Shown here piece after piece: positions 1-19,234 of a stretch of 64,000 bases of DNA (position 1 is the first letter of the stretch; every line of letters begins with the position of its first letter). Where the stretch lies: NCBI GenBank assembly GCA_949752745.1, contig OX457031.1, positions 27,606,882-27,670,881 of the forward strand, in the 5' to 3' direction. The notes beneath the pieces are model-generated. The model searched no databases. It was not told where the DNA came from and saw nothing but the letters and a program-made list of their open reading frames with translations. The position numbers and the translations under genes were made by a program. This stretch comes from Protula sp. h YS-2021 (lineage: Eukaryota; Annelida; Polychaeta; Sabellida; Serpulidae).

Positions 1-351
1 ATTAAATCCAGTTAATAATAACTGCAAATTGCTCTGAATGCGTTCCTAAAACTGTATAGCTCAGAATGCGTCTACAAAGTAATTTCTGTTAATTTTATGA
101 TTTCTTGCAAGGTTGTTCTATGTGGGATATTGCATATATTAATGAGGTTACAACAAATTTGCTTAAACAGTAGTCGTTTCTATATGCATGCTCTATGTGT
201 ATAAAACCCCCTTAAATGAAAGATGAAAATGAAGATTTGTGTTACGCACCCGATTACCAGTCGGATACATTATTCTACATAATCATGCACTCATGTACCA
301 TCAAAACTGCTAGAGCTACGGAAATTGAACCATCCCGGAAATTGAACTAAT

Positions 352-392
352 CCCAAGGGTGGTCCGATTTGCTGGTTCTGGTATATATATCT

Positions 393-445
<53 letters not shown>

Positions 446-460
446 CGGACCACCCTTGGT
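352..460. repeat. TA microsatellite inside an inverted repeat
   Basis: A TA tract (about 392-441) is flanked by arms of about 18 bp that are exact reverse complements (about 353-371 and 441-459; core GGTGGTCCGATTT). The arm sequence matches the end motif of a repeat seen again near 59-62 kb, so this is probably a small foldback remnant expanded by TA slippage. Just downstream, 460-529 holds two direct copies of a roughly 35-bp GT-rich unit. Confidence 0.75.
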
Positions 461-1952
461 GTAGCTGTGTGTGTGTTTGTTTTACAAAATCACTGTAGCT
501 TTGTGTGTGTTTGTTTTACAAAATCACTGAAATTTTGGTTAAAATCTTAAGATTTTGAAGTTTTTTATATACCCCTTGCAAATTTTACGATTTTGGCTCT
601 TTGTTATTGACAACATTTTGGGAAATTTGTTGAGCGACTTATATGTAAGGTTGTTGTTTATAAAGCATCCTATGTAGCCTAGATTTATGGTAACATGGCG
701 CTGTTTACTTACACGTTGAGAACTGTCATTGCTGATTACAGCAATAAACATTCTTTTCTGACGCCTCATACCTATACCTTAAAATGTTGATTCCCTCATA
801 AATTAACCAAATTTGACGGATTTATTGAAATTTTCAATGACTTTACAAACAACCCCGGAAATGAAAGGAAAGGACTGCTTCTATCAGCCAGAAATATCAT
901 TTTAAACTCCTCAAATAAGACCTTTCACAATCGCCGATTCCCAATTACTCCTCAAATAAGACCTTCCACAATGCACACGTGTGCTGAACAATTAGTCGGC
1001 GATTCCCGATTACTGGACAACTTTCTCTTATTACATTTAGGTGCTTTACTCATGAAAAATTTCAAATTATCACTTTCCCCAGTCCTTAATTGCATTCAAA
1101 TTTGTTCATATTTTGCTTTTATTTTTTAAGAATGGATTTTTATCACATTAGTCATATTCAGGTGACGGTGATAGTAGTCGTATTCATATTTCCATTTTGT
1201 AATAAAACTGATTGAAACAAAAGAGATAAAAATGAAAATTGTCTCATTTATCGACTAGCATACAGTGCGTTATTAGAGATAATTATGTGCTGTTTATTAT
1301 TAAAACTGCTTGAAGTCGAGACCACTTTCGCTCGGGATGGTCGGATTTCCGAGCTTCTGTTGTACATTGCAATTCCTGATTGAATCATACAATATCCAAA
1401 TCAACAGCGGTATGAGGTATCACTGCAGATGATTCCAAATGGACACTGGTTTAAGTGATTTAAAGCAACCTAGCGCATAACGCCTAAAATTTCATGTCAC
1501 ACGTTTGTTTTTTGTGACATGTGTGGTTGTGAATTTATCGGTTTCGTATATCGAATTTCACGGCATCACTATTTTATTTTACAAATAGAAAGTACATACG
1601 GTTTCTACGTATTGAAAACAGATGACGCAGCTATATTAATATCTAACATGGTACTTTAAGCTCTGATGCCATTTAAAGTTGAAATGCTTTATATAAAAAA
1701 GTCAGATAAAAATTAAAAATTGTTTTTAGAAATAACAATTTGTTATTTGTTTCTCTTTGGAATCGTATTGTAAGCCTTTGAAGTCTAAATGGAGTCATAA
1801 TGTTGCAACTAACAAAAAGCTTGTACGAGGACAAAGCTAGCGTCATAACAGAAGACTGTTCTCATTTATTTTTAAGTAGTAGCATATCCTTATATACATG
1901 CAATTGACCTATTGGTTTTAAACACCACAACAGTGATATCAAATGTCGTGTA
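461..1952. other. Intergenic stretch without recognisable gene
   Basis: AT-rich DNA with no supported exon. The only structure seen is a partial direct repeat at about 910-1015, where CCTCAAATAAGACCTT and GGCGATTCCC-like blocks occur twice. Short open frames here lack splice context and family resemblance. Confidence 0.5.
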
Positions 1953-1958
1953 TTTATT
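1953..1958 (-). terminator. Polyadenylation signal AATAAA (GT43 gene)
   Basis: AATAAA on the minus strand lies about 45 bp beyond the stop codon of the proposed terminal exon at 2002-2178. Its spacing supports that exon as a true 3' end. Confidence 0.5.
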
Positions 1959-2001
1959 CCTGTTCAGGTAAAATCGGTACAGATGGATGGGAAGCGCTTC
2001 A

Positions 2002-2178
2002 CTATTGCATAAAGCTTAACTTCAGATAAATTAGGGATTTAGCAATTGCCACAGTGGATTCTAAAGCCTGGAGTAACGATTCAGACTTGACTTCCAAACA
2101 AGCCAGGCTTTCTTTGAATCTGTTTGTTGTGCTCCCGCTAGGGCTCGGTTTGAACACTGAAGAGTCCGTGTTATTGTG
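2002..2178 (-). CDS. Probable 3'-terminal exon of the GT43 gene
   Basis: This minus-strand open segment starts after an AG at 2180-2179, reads 58 codons and ends in TAG. It joins in phase 0 to a strong donor (GTAAGT) at 2771 inside the GT43 reading frame, which would give a 344-residue protein. The tail is polar, then mildly amphipathic, and matches no motif I know; GT43 C-termini after the WHT motif are variable. For it: matching phase, a strong donor and an AATAAA about 45 bp after the stop. Against it: the polypyrimidine tract before the acceptor is weak, and reading through the donor also ends soon, at 2709. It could be an alternative end or a chance open frame. Confidence 0.4.
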   Translation of the reverse strand, partial: HNNTDSSVFKPSPSGSTTNRFKESLACLEVKSESLLQALESTVAIAKSLIYLKLSFMQ

Positions 2179-2708
2179 CTTATGTTGTAACATTTGAAAT
2201 GTAGAATAATAAAATTAAATATTAAGAAAGGTTTTCTGCTTTGATTATTTTTTGTAATAACGATTATATAACATTTATTAAATGTTGCCCGTTTTAGAGT
2301 GGAATTCTGTCCGAACAAGAAAATTTCCTAAGTCAAAATAGCATAACCTTAAAAATAAAGCATCTATTTTTATAGTACAGAGAAGCATATAAAGTGGTGC
2401 TTTACCAAACGGCTGACTGTTACAGGTTACATTTGATTTAGTTATTTGTTCATTAAATCTTCAAAATAAAAGAATACTTTATGACATTTGTGGCTGTATT
2501 TGCACATGACAAATATATAGCTTTGCAATCATTTCAAACTCCTTTCTTTTAAATGGTTTGTGTTGCTATCCACACGAAAACATTGGCATGCAATTTTCTT
2601 ATCACTTCCTTTCTAAGTTGTATGGTAATGGAAAAATAATGCGCATATTGTGTCAGAAAAGAAGAAAACAAATGTATTGAAATCGATTCTCTTTAATATG
2701 CGTCGTAT

Positions 2709-3606
2709 TTAAGACAATGCTACATGGTTAACTAATTTAGGTATATTAGTGTCGTTGTATTTATTACTTACTTTGTCAACCTGACCAATGTGTATTTGTT
2801 TGGTTTTAGTATGCCACACAAGAATTTGGGTGCAATTGTTTGCTTTGGGTTCTAAGTCATCCATGGTAATGTTTAATGCTTTTAAGAACTGGTCTTCTTC
2901 ATAACCCGCCTGAGGAGGGTTGAATTTAGGAGCACCTCTGTTTTTCCAAAAATTTACATTAATAGCAATACTTGCCATATCTAACTTCCATGTGCGGTGA
3001 GCCGGCCAATGGTCATAGAAATCTATTACTTTGCCATCATGGACAACTGGTGAGGATACTCCTAGTATTGGCATATTACCTGTAGGTACAATGCTTACTT
3101 TTTGTGTAGTACGTATTTCGTTGAATAGTCTGATGTCATAAGTATTGTCGTCATCAGCAAAGTATAAAACACCACTAGAGATATTGTGAGTAACTAGCCA
3201 GTAAAGGGCTGCATTTCTTTGCGTACAACCAGTTGTCTTTCTCTTACTTTCTATTTCGCTTTTCTTAACGGCCAAATGCGTCCATGAAAATGACATTCTT
3301 TCCAGTAGATCAGTTACAAAGCGTGTCTTAAAACTAGAATCCTCAACTACTACCCAGTATATATCAGGAATTAGCAATAAACAATGAGCGATTCGAGTAA
3401 GGTCTGGGTGTTGTGAAGGCCGCCGATAAGTCGGAGTTATCACATATATGATGCCACCTGTTCTATTTGCAGAGGGTCCTATTGCGTTGAAATTTTTCTT
3501 GAGAACAAGCGTCTCTTTTCTCTCATAATTTGGATTTACAGGTTCGTGAACGGATTCAAAATATATCCAAGTCAACAAAGCACAGATACATATTCCTATG
3601 ATAGAC
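2709..3606 (-). CDS. GT43 beta-1,3-glucuronosyltransferase, main catalytic exon
   Basis: This exon encodes a Golgi type II glucuronosyltransferase (B3GAT family), which transfers glucuronic acid from UDP-GlcA to a terminal galactose, as in the glycosaminoglycan linker or HNK-1-type glycans. Numbered with exon 1, it shows a membrane anchor at residues about 9-24, the family motif TPTYRRP (65-71), the metal-binding DDDNTY (159-164), the acceptor/catalytic-base motif GYEEDQFL (242-249) and WHTKT (272-276). The length is normal for the family. No in-frame ATG precedes the domain: the frame opens with TTG, and a TTTCAG acceptor sits at 3612-3607, so translation starts in an upstream exon. The coding part probably ends at the donor at 2772; reading on gives 20 further residues and TAA at 2709. 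Which B3GAT subtype it is cannot be told here. Confidence 0.92.
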
Positions 3607-4059
3607 CTGAAATGTATATTAATATTATAAAATATAAAACAATCCAAATACCAGATGCGATAACTTGAGTTTCAAGACAGATACATCTACTTACATAATA
3701 GATATATAAAATTATTGCCAGCCCTTAATATGCTGCTTGAAAGTGATTAGTATTATTTTTGTAAAATATATTTTAATAATTGAAAATCTTATACCTTATG
3801 CTGCGTCACAATACGGAAATAAACAAGAACAAAGACATCAAATAATAAAATAAACAAACAAACAGAAGAATTGCCTGAAGTGAGAGAGATCTGTTTCCTG
3901 CTTGTTGCGTCGTATAAATAGCAGCGCACTGTGAAACAATTATTCAGAGAAAGAATTTTATAGTAACTTTATCAAAGCAAAAACATGGATAACAAACACT
4001 GTATTTTGTTTTGCAAGCACTACTGTAGACATTTGCATTAAAATGTTAAAAAAAGTTAC

Positions 4060-4082
4060 CCTTTTCTGTTGTACATTGTCAT
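4060..4082 (-). CDS. Short first coding exon of the GT43 gene
   Basis: ATG followed by seven codons (MTMYNRK) ends in phase 2 at a GTAACT donor. The downstream catalytic exon opens in phase 2 at 3606, so the join restores a glycine and puts a short basic tail directly before the membrane anchor, the standard N-terminus of a type II Golgi enzyme. The intron would be 453 bp. The match of phase, start codon and topology supports it, but the exon is only 23 nt and a different first exon is possible. Confidence 0.5.
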
Positions 4083-7000
4083 CTATTTCCAAACGAAATC
4101 AGCACTGGAAATTCTTTAACAAAATTAGTGTTTGAGCAATGTATTAAGTTTGTGTGGTACACTAAATCAAATCAAATCGCTATGATTTTGCTGCTTTTGT
4201 ATGACTTGTAACTGAGTCATGTCGAAAGAATGACTGTTTAAAGTTATATTGTAAACAGCAATCAGTTTGCAATGTAACCAATGCATTGTCTTTATATAAG
4301 ACAACAAACACAGTAAAACATTTACATTCTCGACACATATAGTTCTCGGTGCTGCAAATTTTAAACATTATTTCAGTTGCTTTAAAAAGCTATAAATTTT
4401 AATTATTATGACATCTTTTTTCCATATATAGCTATTTGCTACACACTTGTTCACTTGCTCCTTTTGTACAGTATGTGCTGCTAAGTTTATCAGTCTCATA
4501 TATCAAATTTTATGACACCACTATTATATTGTCAATATCGGAAGAACACCATTGTCTCCTCGCCAAAACCATTAATATTAATTATACTATAAAGCACAGC
4601 TGTGCTGCAATCTGCACATTTTGAATTATGATTCCATATTTTCTCCACGTAGCTGTTTAAAAGCAAAATATTGCCATTAAAATTCAAATGCAGGAATGCG
4701 CTTGTATCCTTACAACAACTTGACGGTGTCTGATTATGAAGAGTTTTGATAGAGAGAAGTTAACAGAGTTCTTAAGCTAAACAATAAGTTTAACCAAGAA
4801 AGACAAACTTAACGTGTATTCGACGTGTTTTTTTGTTCTTTCATTTTACACTGAAACATGCCGCATTTCATTACAAACACTGCAATACCCTTCTTGAAAG
4901 CCTTGAAATGCAAGGTATATGTTGGTAAATCAATTTCGCAGATTGGTGCTATATAACACGTAATATTCTAATTAGACCCCAGCAACACTATATGCAGAAA
5001 AGACCACTCTATATTTTGATCTTTGAAATAACAAAATATACCCCTATTTTCTTTTGGTATTTTGTCAGCAGCAATTGCGGTGTATTTTGTTGATCATGGA
5101 TGGCCATATCACATCATATGTTGTACAAAATAATCAAGAATCTATGGGGTAGAATATGTAGTAGTGTAGAATACGTAGTGGTTGAATCATTTAAAGTTTT
5201 CTTCAAAGCAGTTTGTGTTCCATGGCGAACAAATGCAATGCCAAAAGTCCAAATATTTTAATTTCTTCACAAAAACATCAAAACCAACTTGTTCCAGTAG
5301 CGTATATCTGACAGGTTTATGCAATAATCAAAGCCTTTATGAATTACCCACTGCATTTTTCCAGTGGCGGGTGAATTATCTTTTTAGTGATTGTTTCCAA
5401 AAAATACCCTTAGCCATTCAATTCTGCGAATTGTATGGCTGCCATCGGTCGGATTAATGTTCTCCAGAAAGCCAAAATTTTCTCGGTCGATTCTTTTCAA
5501 ATATCCATCACTAGTTGTACCCAATACACTAGCGATTTTAATATCTTACATTTTCACTATGTACCCATAGTAATCGTGTTAACTGTGTTAACTCTCCAAT
5601 TTGGTTTCCAGATTATAGTATGGTTCGTCAATTAAGTTAATTGTATTTCTGGTGATAGAACGGATCAGATTTTAACTTTGATCAAGGGTTATTCAAATAT
5701 CGTGTTATAAACCGTATGGTTAAGTCCAATACACAAGTATCAGCCAGCAACAGTTACCAGGAGTTTCTGAAAAGACACCCCACCCCATACAGAAGGCCCG
5801 GGTCGACTATTCGGAAACTGTTGTAGCTAGAAATAATTTAAACTGTGTGGAAACAGCTGGTGTAAATTTTTAACAGGACATCAAGACGTTGTTACTGCAC
5901 GATCTCGCTATTTCCCCGAAAGGAAGAAAATACATATCAAGTAGTATATTTATGTAATACGAGTAAATAAAATTCCCGCCCAGCACACCTGCGGTTACCA
6001 GCACAAGGCTGTGAGACAGTACTTGGTGCAATAAATAACAGAGATGTTCATCTCTATACAATTCAGTCCGGAAAAACCAAAGACTCAGGTCAGAAAAAAT
6101 ATTGTTTTGTTTCTCATCCCTATTCTTTAAAAAAGAGATCCGTCCGGCCTGCTATTTTTTACTCCAGAAAATGTCAATGACCGGCATTAGCCAAACGTTT
6201 CTTTTGTTGTCTCACAATGGTTTTATAACACATTTATATGACGCAGCACGTATATTATGATTAATAAGCTGATATTTTGAAGGCTTTGAACAGGCTCTTG
6301 TACGTAAATGTGGGCGCCGGGGGCTCGGGCGCAGACTTTGAACATTCTTTTCTGCTTTGAAAAGCCATTTTGAGTACTTTTTCTGTTTTCCAGGTAAAAT
6401 CTTTCTACTTTTAAATTTCGTACGACCGATTGATTTTACCCGAACCTTTATAGCATCGTCCGGGCATTTCCTTTTATTTGCGGTTTTTTGGCCTTGTCAT
6501 AATATACCCAAAAGTGACAAAAGTTACAAAGTCGATTTATCCCGGGATGTAAGCTTTTGCACAGATGATTACCTTCCTTAAATGAATGCAAAGTTGTTTT
6601 CGATTTAAACGTGACTTATTATCCGTGAATGTTCCAGATAATGTGTCATATGAAAACGTAAAAACATTCTACTCATCAACCCCTTCTAGCAACGCTAGAA
6701 AAACAGACATTGGTCAGGAAATAAGAAATTTTCTCCAGCTAAAGCAGAACTCTGTGATCTTGTTCAACACCATAAATCTCCAGTTCGCTATTTCACAGAT
6801 GATGCTTTAGCACATGACTTTTTAATGTCAATGTCTTCAGGTGTAGGTAAATTTAAATCTAAAAACACTTGATTAAATCTTTTGCAGTGCCTTTTGTTTA
6901 AGAACAAAAAGGAGGCATGTGCTACAAATACCCATGGGGCAACGTGACCTTATTCCAGTTGAACTGATTTGACATGCGCACTGTGAAGAACAACGATCCC

Positions 7001-9201
7001 GATAAACACTGGGGTTTGAAGAACTGGATCAACTTTAGGAACTGGACGCCAAGATCTGCCCATACCATTAAAACTGAGGAACAGACGAGGAACATTGACG
7101 GTATAATACATGCTGAACCAATTATTTTCACCATCCATAACTGAGACAATAGTGACGGGTTATCATCTGAGGAATAAGACGAATCTTCGTCCACAACTTG
7201 CGACACTGTCCCTTGATAATAATAGAGCCTGACTTAAACCAGGAAGAAAATTCGTTTCTCATCCCAATGTTTTTTAACTACTTCTCTATTTTTTATATTG
7301 TTGACCACACCCAGTCACCAAAAATACTGGTAAAGTTTTTTTTACCCGCAAGGTGTGGTTTAATGGTTAGTATAGCGTTTTAATGGCATGGCGCGTGTAT
7401 TATGAATTTAATAATTATTACTTTGGGATCTTTGAAGTCATTTTGATGTGCAAATGCGAGCGCTGTAGGTGCAAGTGTTAAATTTTATTATAAATTTCTG
7501 CTATGAAAGGCAATCTTCAGTACTTTTTCTGACTTCCGCGTAATTCCTTTTCACCAAACAGCCGGTCGATTTTGTTTTTCACTCACAATTTTGTGATAGG
7601 CCGGATAACTTCTTTTTGGGTTTGCTCGACATTTTTGTGATCTGGGTAACTTCTTTTTATATGATTTTTGTTTTTTGTGAGCCGACCGGTGTATGAGACA
7701 AAATATTTTTTTTCTTATTGTATGAAGCTTGATCTGCTTCAGCTTTGTGCGCATTCACTCTTCAACAACGTAACAATAATCTGAGGTTGGAGGATTTTCT
7801 TCGAATGCTGAGTTGTCCGTTTCCATGGCCAGCTGTGGCCCCTCCGGCACCGCCTCCCATTTCTCTTCACCCCATTGATCTCCCATTGTGTATAAATGCC
7901 CACTCTTCTCACAATATACACTTTCTCTATCATTGTGCTGGCCATATGTAGTGCATTATGTCATTGTGTTTCGTTAGGGTAACATTAATTTATTAACGAG
8001 TGAATTTTCATCAATTTTTTCCATAACATTTTCTTGTTTGCTGAGGTGCTTTTATCCAAAGAAACTATCAAATTGTGCTTAAAGTTAATATTTTACACCA
8101 TATAAATGACCTCAAACTTTTGCTATAAATAAACCAATCGAAATGAATAGATGTAACAAAAACAAGTCTTGAGTGACTTAAACGAAGATATGGTATCTTA
8201 TGTTGCTATTTCGGGCCTTGCGTCCACTTTACCGGGAGTCTAATTTCGAGTCTTGTATTTCTAAAAACAAAAGAAAATGATATTGATAATATCCAACATT
8301 AATATTAGAGTATTTAAACAGTAGTTGCTTAGAAGAACGAATAAACCAAACAAGCAAACAAGTATCATGCTGAGCACAATCTGGATATTTGGTACAGTAA
8401 GACTCAGGGTGATGGCTGGTATCGTATTGTATTCATGATTTTGACATATATAACATGTCGATTTTGAATACATCTAAAAAGTTTATCAGTTAACTCAAGC
8501 ATTAATGTTGTTTTCAACTAACTATTTGCATGGATCAAATTGATGAAGGTGTGATGGTTGCTTTTGTCTTATTTAACACACACAAGCGAAATTACCCTCA
8601 GTATCCGGTGAAAACAACTGGGATAAAGCAGAATATTTCCCCAGTATTACCTAGTCTTTGTACACTTGTCAGAACTCAGCCATCATATTGTTTGTAACTA
8701 TTTATTATTACTATTTATTATTTATTTACGATATGCATTTGTCTATCACTTGCTGTAAACGCCGCATGCATTAAAAAAGTCATTTGAATTTCCTAAACAG
8801 ATTATGCAAAGTTATCCCAGTTGAAACCGTTTATTTGGCTTGATCCAGCATGACCTAGACTTTGATTGGTTGACAGCCACGAGATTACAGGAGAACACGG
8901 GACTACGCTTATTTGTATCAACTGAGCAGTAACAATATTTGGTGTAGCGCAGCATCACAAAAGGAATGAAAATAATCAGTTTTTTATCACACTGAATATT
9001 ATTTTTGAGACATGAATATTGCCCATTTCATGAGTAGACATGTTATTTTCACAGGAATATTTCTGGGTTTAACACGATACCATAACCTTTTATTTACGTT
9101 GTCTCTTTCTGAGTACATAAGGGTACCCTGAGGGTATTTTAACAAGCTTTCCAGAAATACTCACCTTTTAACTGTATTGACAGCCTCGTAGTATTACAAG
9201 C
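4083..9201. other. Intergenic stretch between GT43 and VWA genes
   Basis: No supported exon on either strand. A diverged repeat appears twice in the same orientation, at about 6229-6420 and 7370-7560; both copies share a CGTGTATTATGA-like start and a CAGTACTTTTTCTG-like end. A sequence resembling a tRNA A box (GGTTTAATGGTTAG) at about 7357-7370 has no B box nearby. Open frames of 60-90 codons here show no domain. Confidence 0.5.
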
Positions 9202-15341
<6,140 letters not shown>

Positions 15342-15403
15342 AGCCAGTCAGTCACGAAACCCCAGGTCTTAAGCACAAGAACATTGGCACCAGTGAGCAC
15401 GTG

Positions 15404-15410
15404 TTTTATA
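15404..15410 (-). promoter_or_regulatory. TATA box of the VWA gene
   Basis: TATAAAA on the minus strand lies 63 bp upstream of the ATG of the signal-peptide exon. Transcription would start at about 15375-15382, leaving a 5' leader of about 35-40 nt. Nothing else nearby is on this strand. Confidence 0.6.
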
Positions 15411-17572
15411 CCCATATCACACGCAAACATCGTCCGATAGATTACTCGGAAGCAGATCATTTGACATTAGGGGTTTTTTTCTCTTTTTGTTCGGAAGGAG
15501 GAGGGGGGATCAGTCACAGTTCAATGTAACTTAAGTGTATATTGGCTGGTAGTTCTTCATTTCAACGAAATGCTGAGCGAAAGTGATATGATTGATGGTG
15601 AAAAACAGTATGTATTCCAACGAACTACAGCACCACTTGAGTTTCAGTAACTTGAAAAAAAATGTTCACAAAAAAGGACATGTAAAGAAAGTCTTGTTTC
15701 CCATCCCAATTTTTATGAAAATAGAAATGTATGGCCAGGGATATCATTATAAAAATTTAAAGCGAATCGGTACCTATTTTTCATTTTGATATATAATGAG
15801 GAACAAAAGAAACTTTAAAAAGTAAATTGTTGTTCACAAAATTGTGACCAGTAGAATCTGACTCAAATGTACATTAATCGATGTGGGCGAACGTTCTTTG
15901 AATTTGTCTCTCTTGTGAGCATTTTTTGTGTATAGCAGCATTTAGTTCCAGTAGATTACGCAGCGGATCAGTGTAAACGAGCCCACGCCTGATAGAAGCC
16001 ACAAAACCAGTGGTGGCTTGACACTTAATGTAGTACAACTTCTGTTTACAAGCTGCAGAGGCGTTAGCATGACACAGGACACACCCAGGATAGGCCTCGA
16101 AGCGGCTGTCCTCGCGTTACTACGCCAGGATCGACGTATCCGGATAGTGCATTATTGTGCCAAAAGAATCACAGCAGACAAAGTACAAATTGCCGGATAA
16201 ATTTAAAATAGTCATTTGACGCCTCCGTGAAAAAATATTAAAATGGTTTGAATGACCGAAGTACGTCGAGATCGAATTTTTATGCGAACCGTCTCAATCA
16301 AAGGCGATTGTAACGCCAGGTTTATGCCAGTCAAATTTATGCTGGGCCAGATCTATGCTGGGCTTTGGTGCTGGGGGAGACATGATTTGGGGCGCCAAAC
16401 GTTTAAAAATTATTGACTTTGGAATCGACCAATCAGAATGCAGCATTTGCCCAGTCATGTAACAGTGGAATTTGTTACAGACATTTTGAAATGGGATGTC
16501 TTCGCTGCTTCTCAATCAGATACTGAAGTCTTCCTCTCCAAAAAAGAAGTGTTGAAATCAAGGCATGATGCTTCACAAGGACAGTTCTTGTTACCTATAT
16601 TCAGAGTAGTTTCCTTTCCATTCGTATCAGCAGTAGCCTGCCATGACATCCATCATATTATAAATCTCACATCACAAAAAAAAACTGCGGAATTTAGTTT
16701 TTGGCTCGAAATTGGGTTCTTCGGTTTCACTGTTACGATTACGCAGTCTTTTCCTTCTGACTTTTCACTTTTCTCTGAGTTTTAAAGCTTTATATTTAAA
16801 CTTAATTTAAAGGTTCTTTAACAGAATGCCGTTTTCATAGTCTTTAAGTTCAATGATATAAGTAATTTAATATCTCAAATCAAAGTTCAGTAAATTGAAT
16901 AGATTTTGTGATATAATTCATTGAATATTATTCTGGTTAATTCCTTTATTGATATCAATTCCATTTCTAAAGTTGTGATGTCAATAATTCAGTCATTGAG
17001 TTCCTTAATTGAATTACTGATATTAATAGTTGAATAGGCAACATTTAAAAAAGAATCATTTCGATATTTGATATAAATAGTTGAATTGCGAACACATCAA
17101 TAAATAATATCTAACACAAAATATACGTTTATGACATAAGAATATTATAGTTAGTTAGTATATAGTTAGTCAACAAAGATTTTTTTTTTGGAGTGTCAAG
17201 TTTATTGAAAAAAACCTCTTTTCACCAAAGTACATATTTTTGAGTGCGCAGCTGGCGAAAACCTGACCACAAGGAGAAAGGCGAATACTAAACGGTCACT
17301 TACAGTGATAAGTGTGTACGCAATTTTGGATGAGCTTTTTATGCTGGATGTCGAGTGCGGTCCGGAAGAACACCCATTTCTGTCGTAAACGTGGAAGATT
17401 TTGTGAAAATTTCTCCCCCCTCCCACCCGCCCTTTTTAACGAAATTAGCAATGCGCGTGGTTCGCGCCTGACCCAAAAATTACAGCCTGTACTCCGCGCT
17501 TTTTGGACACGCACGCTAACATATTTACAACTGAGTGCCCTCCTCCCGAACCCCGCTGGTGTAAGCCACAGT
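15411..17572. other. Intergenic stretch between VWA gene and LINE
   Basis: No supported gene. The part at 16800-17170 is very AT-rich with repeated TTGAAT/GATATAA words. Open frames at 16018-16200, 16438-16785 and 17312-17710 show no domain or splice pattern. Confidence 0.5.
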
Positions 17573-17965
17573 GTTATTTTTTTATTTTTTATTTTTTTTG
17601 TATTTGCTTATCACATTGATATAAATGTACAGAAGACACCACACAAAAAGCATAATATAACTTATCCTCAAAATGACTTCACACGGCGGCATCCATTTCA
17701 CTGGCCTTAGGTGCCTGTCAATGGACATTGTTCTACCACAGGGTTCAAAACGCTCACTGAACAAATTCTTTGAGGACAGAATTACGATGTGACAGCATAC
17801 ACACATACACACACACTCACTCCTACCCCTACACATACACAGTACCCACACACATACACACAATACACAATTTTTTGGTTGCTTGTAACATGAGAATGGT
17901 TGCGGCCAACTGGAGTTTACTGTTTCACGTTAATATTGACTTTTCATAAAGAAGGCTTTTTTCCA

Positions 17966-19222
17966 CTATGGGATTATACGGTGACCATTTGCTTCGAAAT
18001 GTTTGATGGGTTTAACGGTTTTTTCGGTAAGCACACGTTGGTAAACTTTCCGAGCTACAACTGAAGGAACTACATTTTCTTTTCTGCCCCAACGGCAAAT
18101 TATCTCAAATTTTACTACCAGAATGATAAGATTTAGAGCCAGATCTTCTACCCCAAAAAGAAAGTCTTTTATGGTACGGGTGTGCTGTAATTTGTCAGAA
18201 ATATCCAAAATCAACAACGTCTCCTCCACCCACTTTTGTGTATACCCACAATCAATTAGGGCGTGAACTAGCGTATCTTTCACACCAGTTTGGCAGTATT
18301 CGCAGTCTGCGGAATTTTTTACTTTCCACCGGAAGAGATTTTCTCCACAACCAACAATGTTATGCACTAATTTAAACTGGAACGAAATTAGTTTAGTTTC
18401 TGTCGTACTTTTTTTTGCAAGTGGGATACTACTGTAAAAAACGTCATTACTTATCTGGTACGATGTATGCCACTTTAACATGGCTATTGCAGGGCTGCTC
18501 CTTATAAAGGTGAAAAGCATCGCAAATTGTTTGCCTTTCACCTTCGTAATATTTATAGTTTTACCGTCAATTATTTTAAATAAGTCATTGACCGAAAAGT
18601 TTGGTTTTTCACCTGCTGTTTTCAGTGTAGTATCTTTTCTCATAGCACTCTTCGTGGCCTGCACTACGCCTTGAAAGGTTACAAAATCTACCTTTATGGT
18701 ATATTTGTCTACAAATTGTTGACAGGTGAGGAATTTTCCTTCCTTGTCACACAGGTCTTGAATGAGCACCACACCTTTATCGAACCATTCCTTGTAAAAA
18801 ATGCTTTTGCCGTTAATCAGAATATTTTTGTTGTTCCAAATGACATATTCGGCGTTGTCTGCTTTTAGGATTTCTGTGGCATGCAGTAGCATTTTCTTAT
18901 AAAATGTGGGCAGCCAACCTAATTTCTCGATATCGTAGTTACACCTAAGCAAAAAAAGCAACCCACCCATAGAGTTGAAATATCTATTGACTATGTCATT
19001 CCAGCCCACCCCTTGAAGGATTCGTTTCAACCAGGTCAGTTTTAACGCTTTACTTTGTGATTCAACATCTATGGCATTTAGACCACTTTCCTCCGGACCG
19101 TTAATCAATACCAAGTGTTTTACTTTAGGGGGTTTATAGTTCCAGACAAATTTGTTTAATTCAGATTGGATTTTAGAAATTCTGTTCTTTTCCCGCACAA
19201 ACTTAGGTCTCTTTGAGACCAT
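17966..19222 (-). pseudogene. LINE ORF2, C-terminal part
   Basis: 418 codons continue the same frame as the reverse transcriptase, 4 codons after its stop. They match the region after the RT in L1/Tx1 elements: the block around W-N-N-K-x-I-L-I-N-G-K-S-I-F-Y-K-E-W, and a late C-x2-C-x8-H-x4-C cluster (DCEYCQTGVKDTLVHALIDC) of the zinc-knuckle type. The usual segment between RT and this part, roughly 40-50 residues with the G-R-hydrophobic motif, is missing. Confidence 0.9.
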
Positions 19223-19234
19223 TCGCGGAGGACA

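Noticed and set aside
6922..7206. 94-codon minus-strand frame
   Set aside because: No splice context or family pattern; two overlapping frames look equally open.
7340..7385. tRNA-like A box; similarly a B-box-like word at 45150
   Set aside because: No matching partner box or cloverleaf; at most SINE traces.
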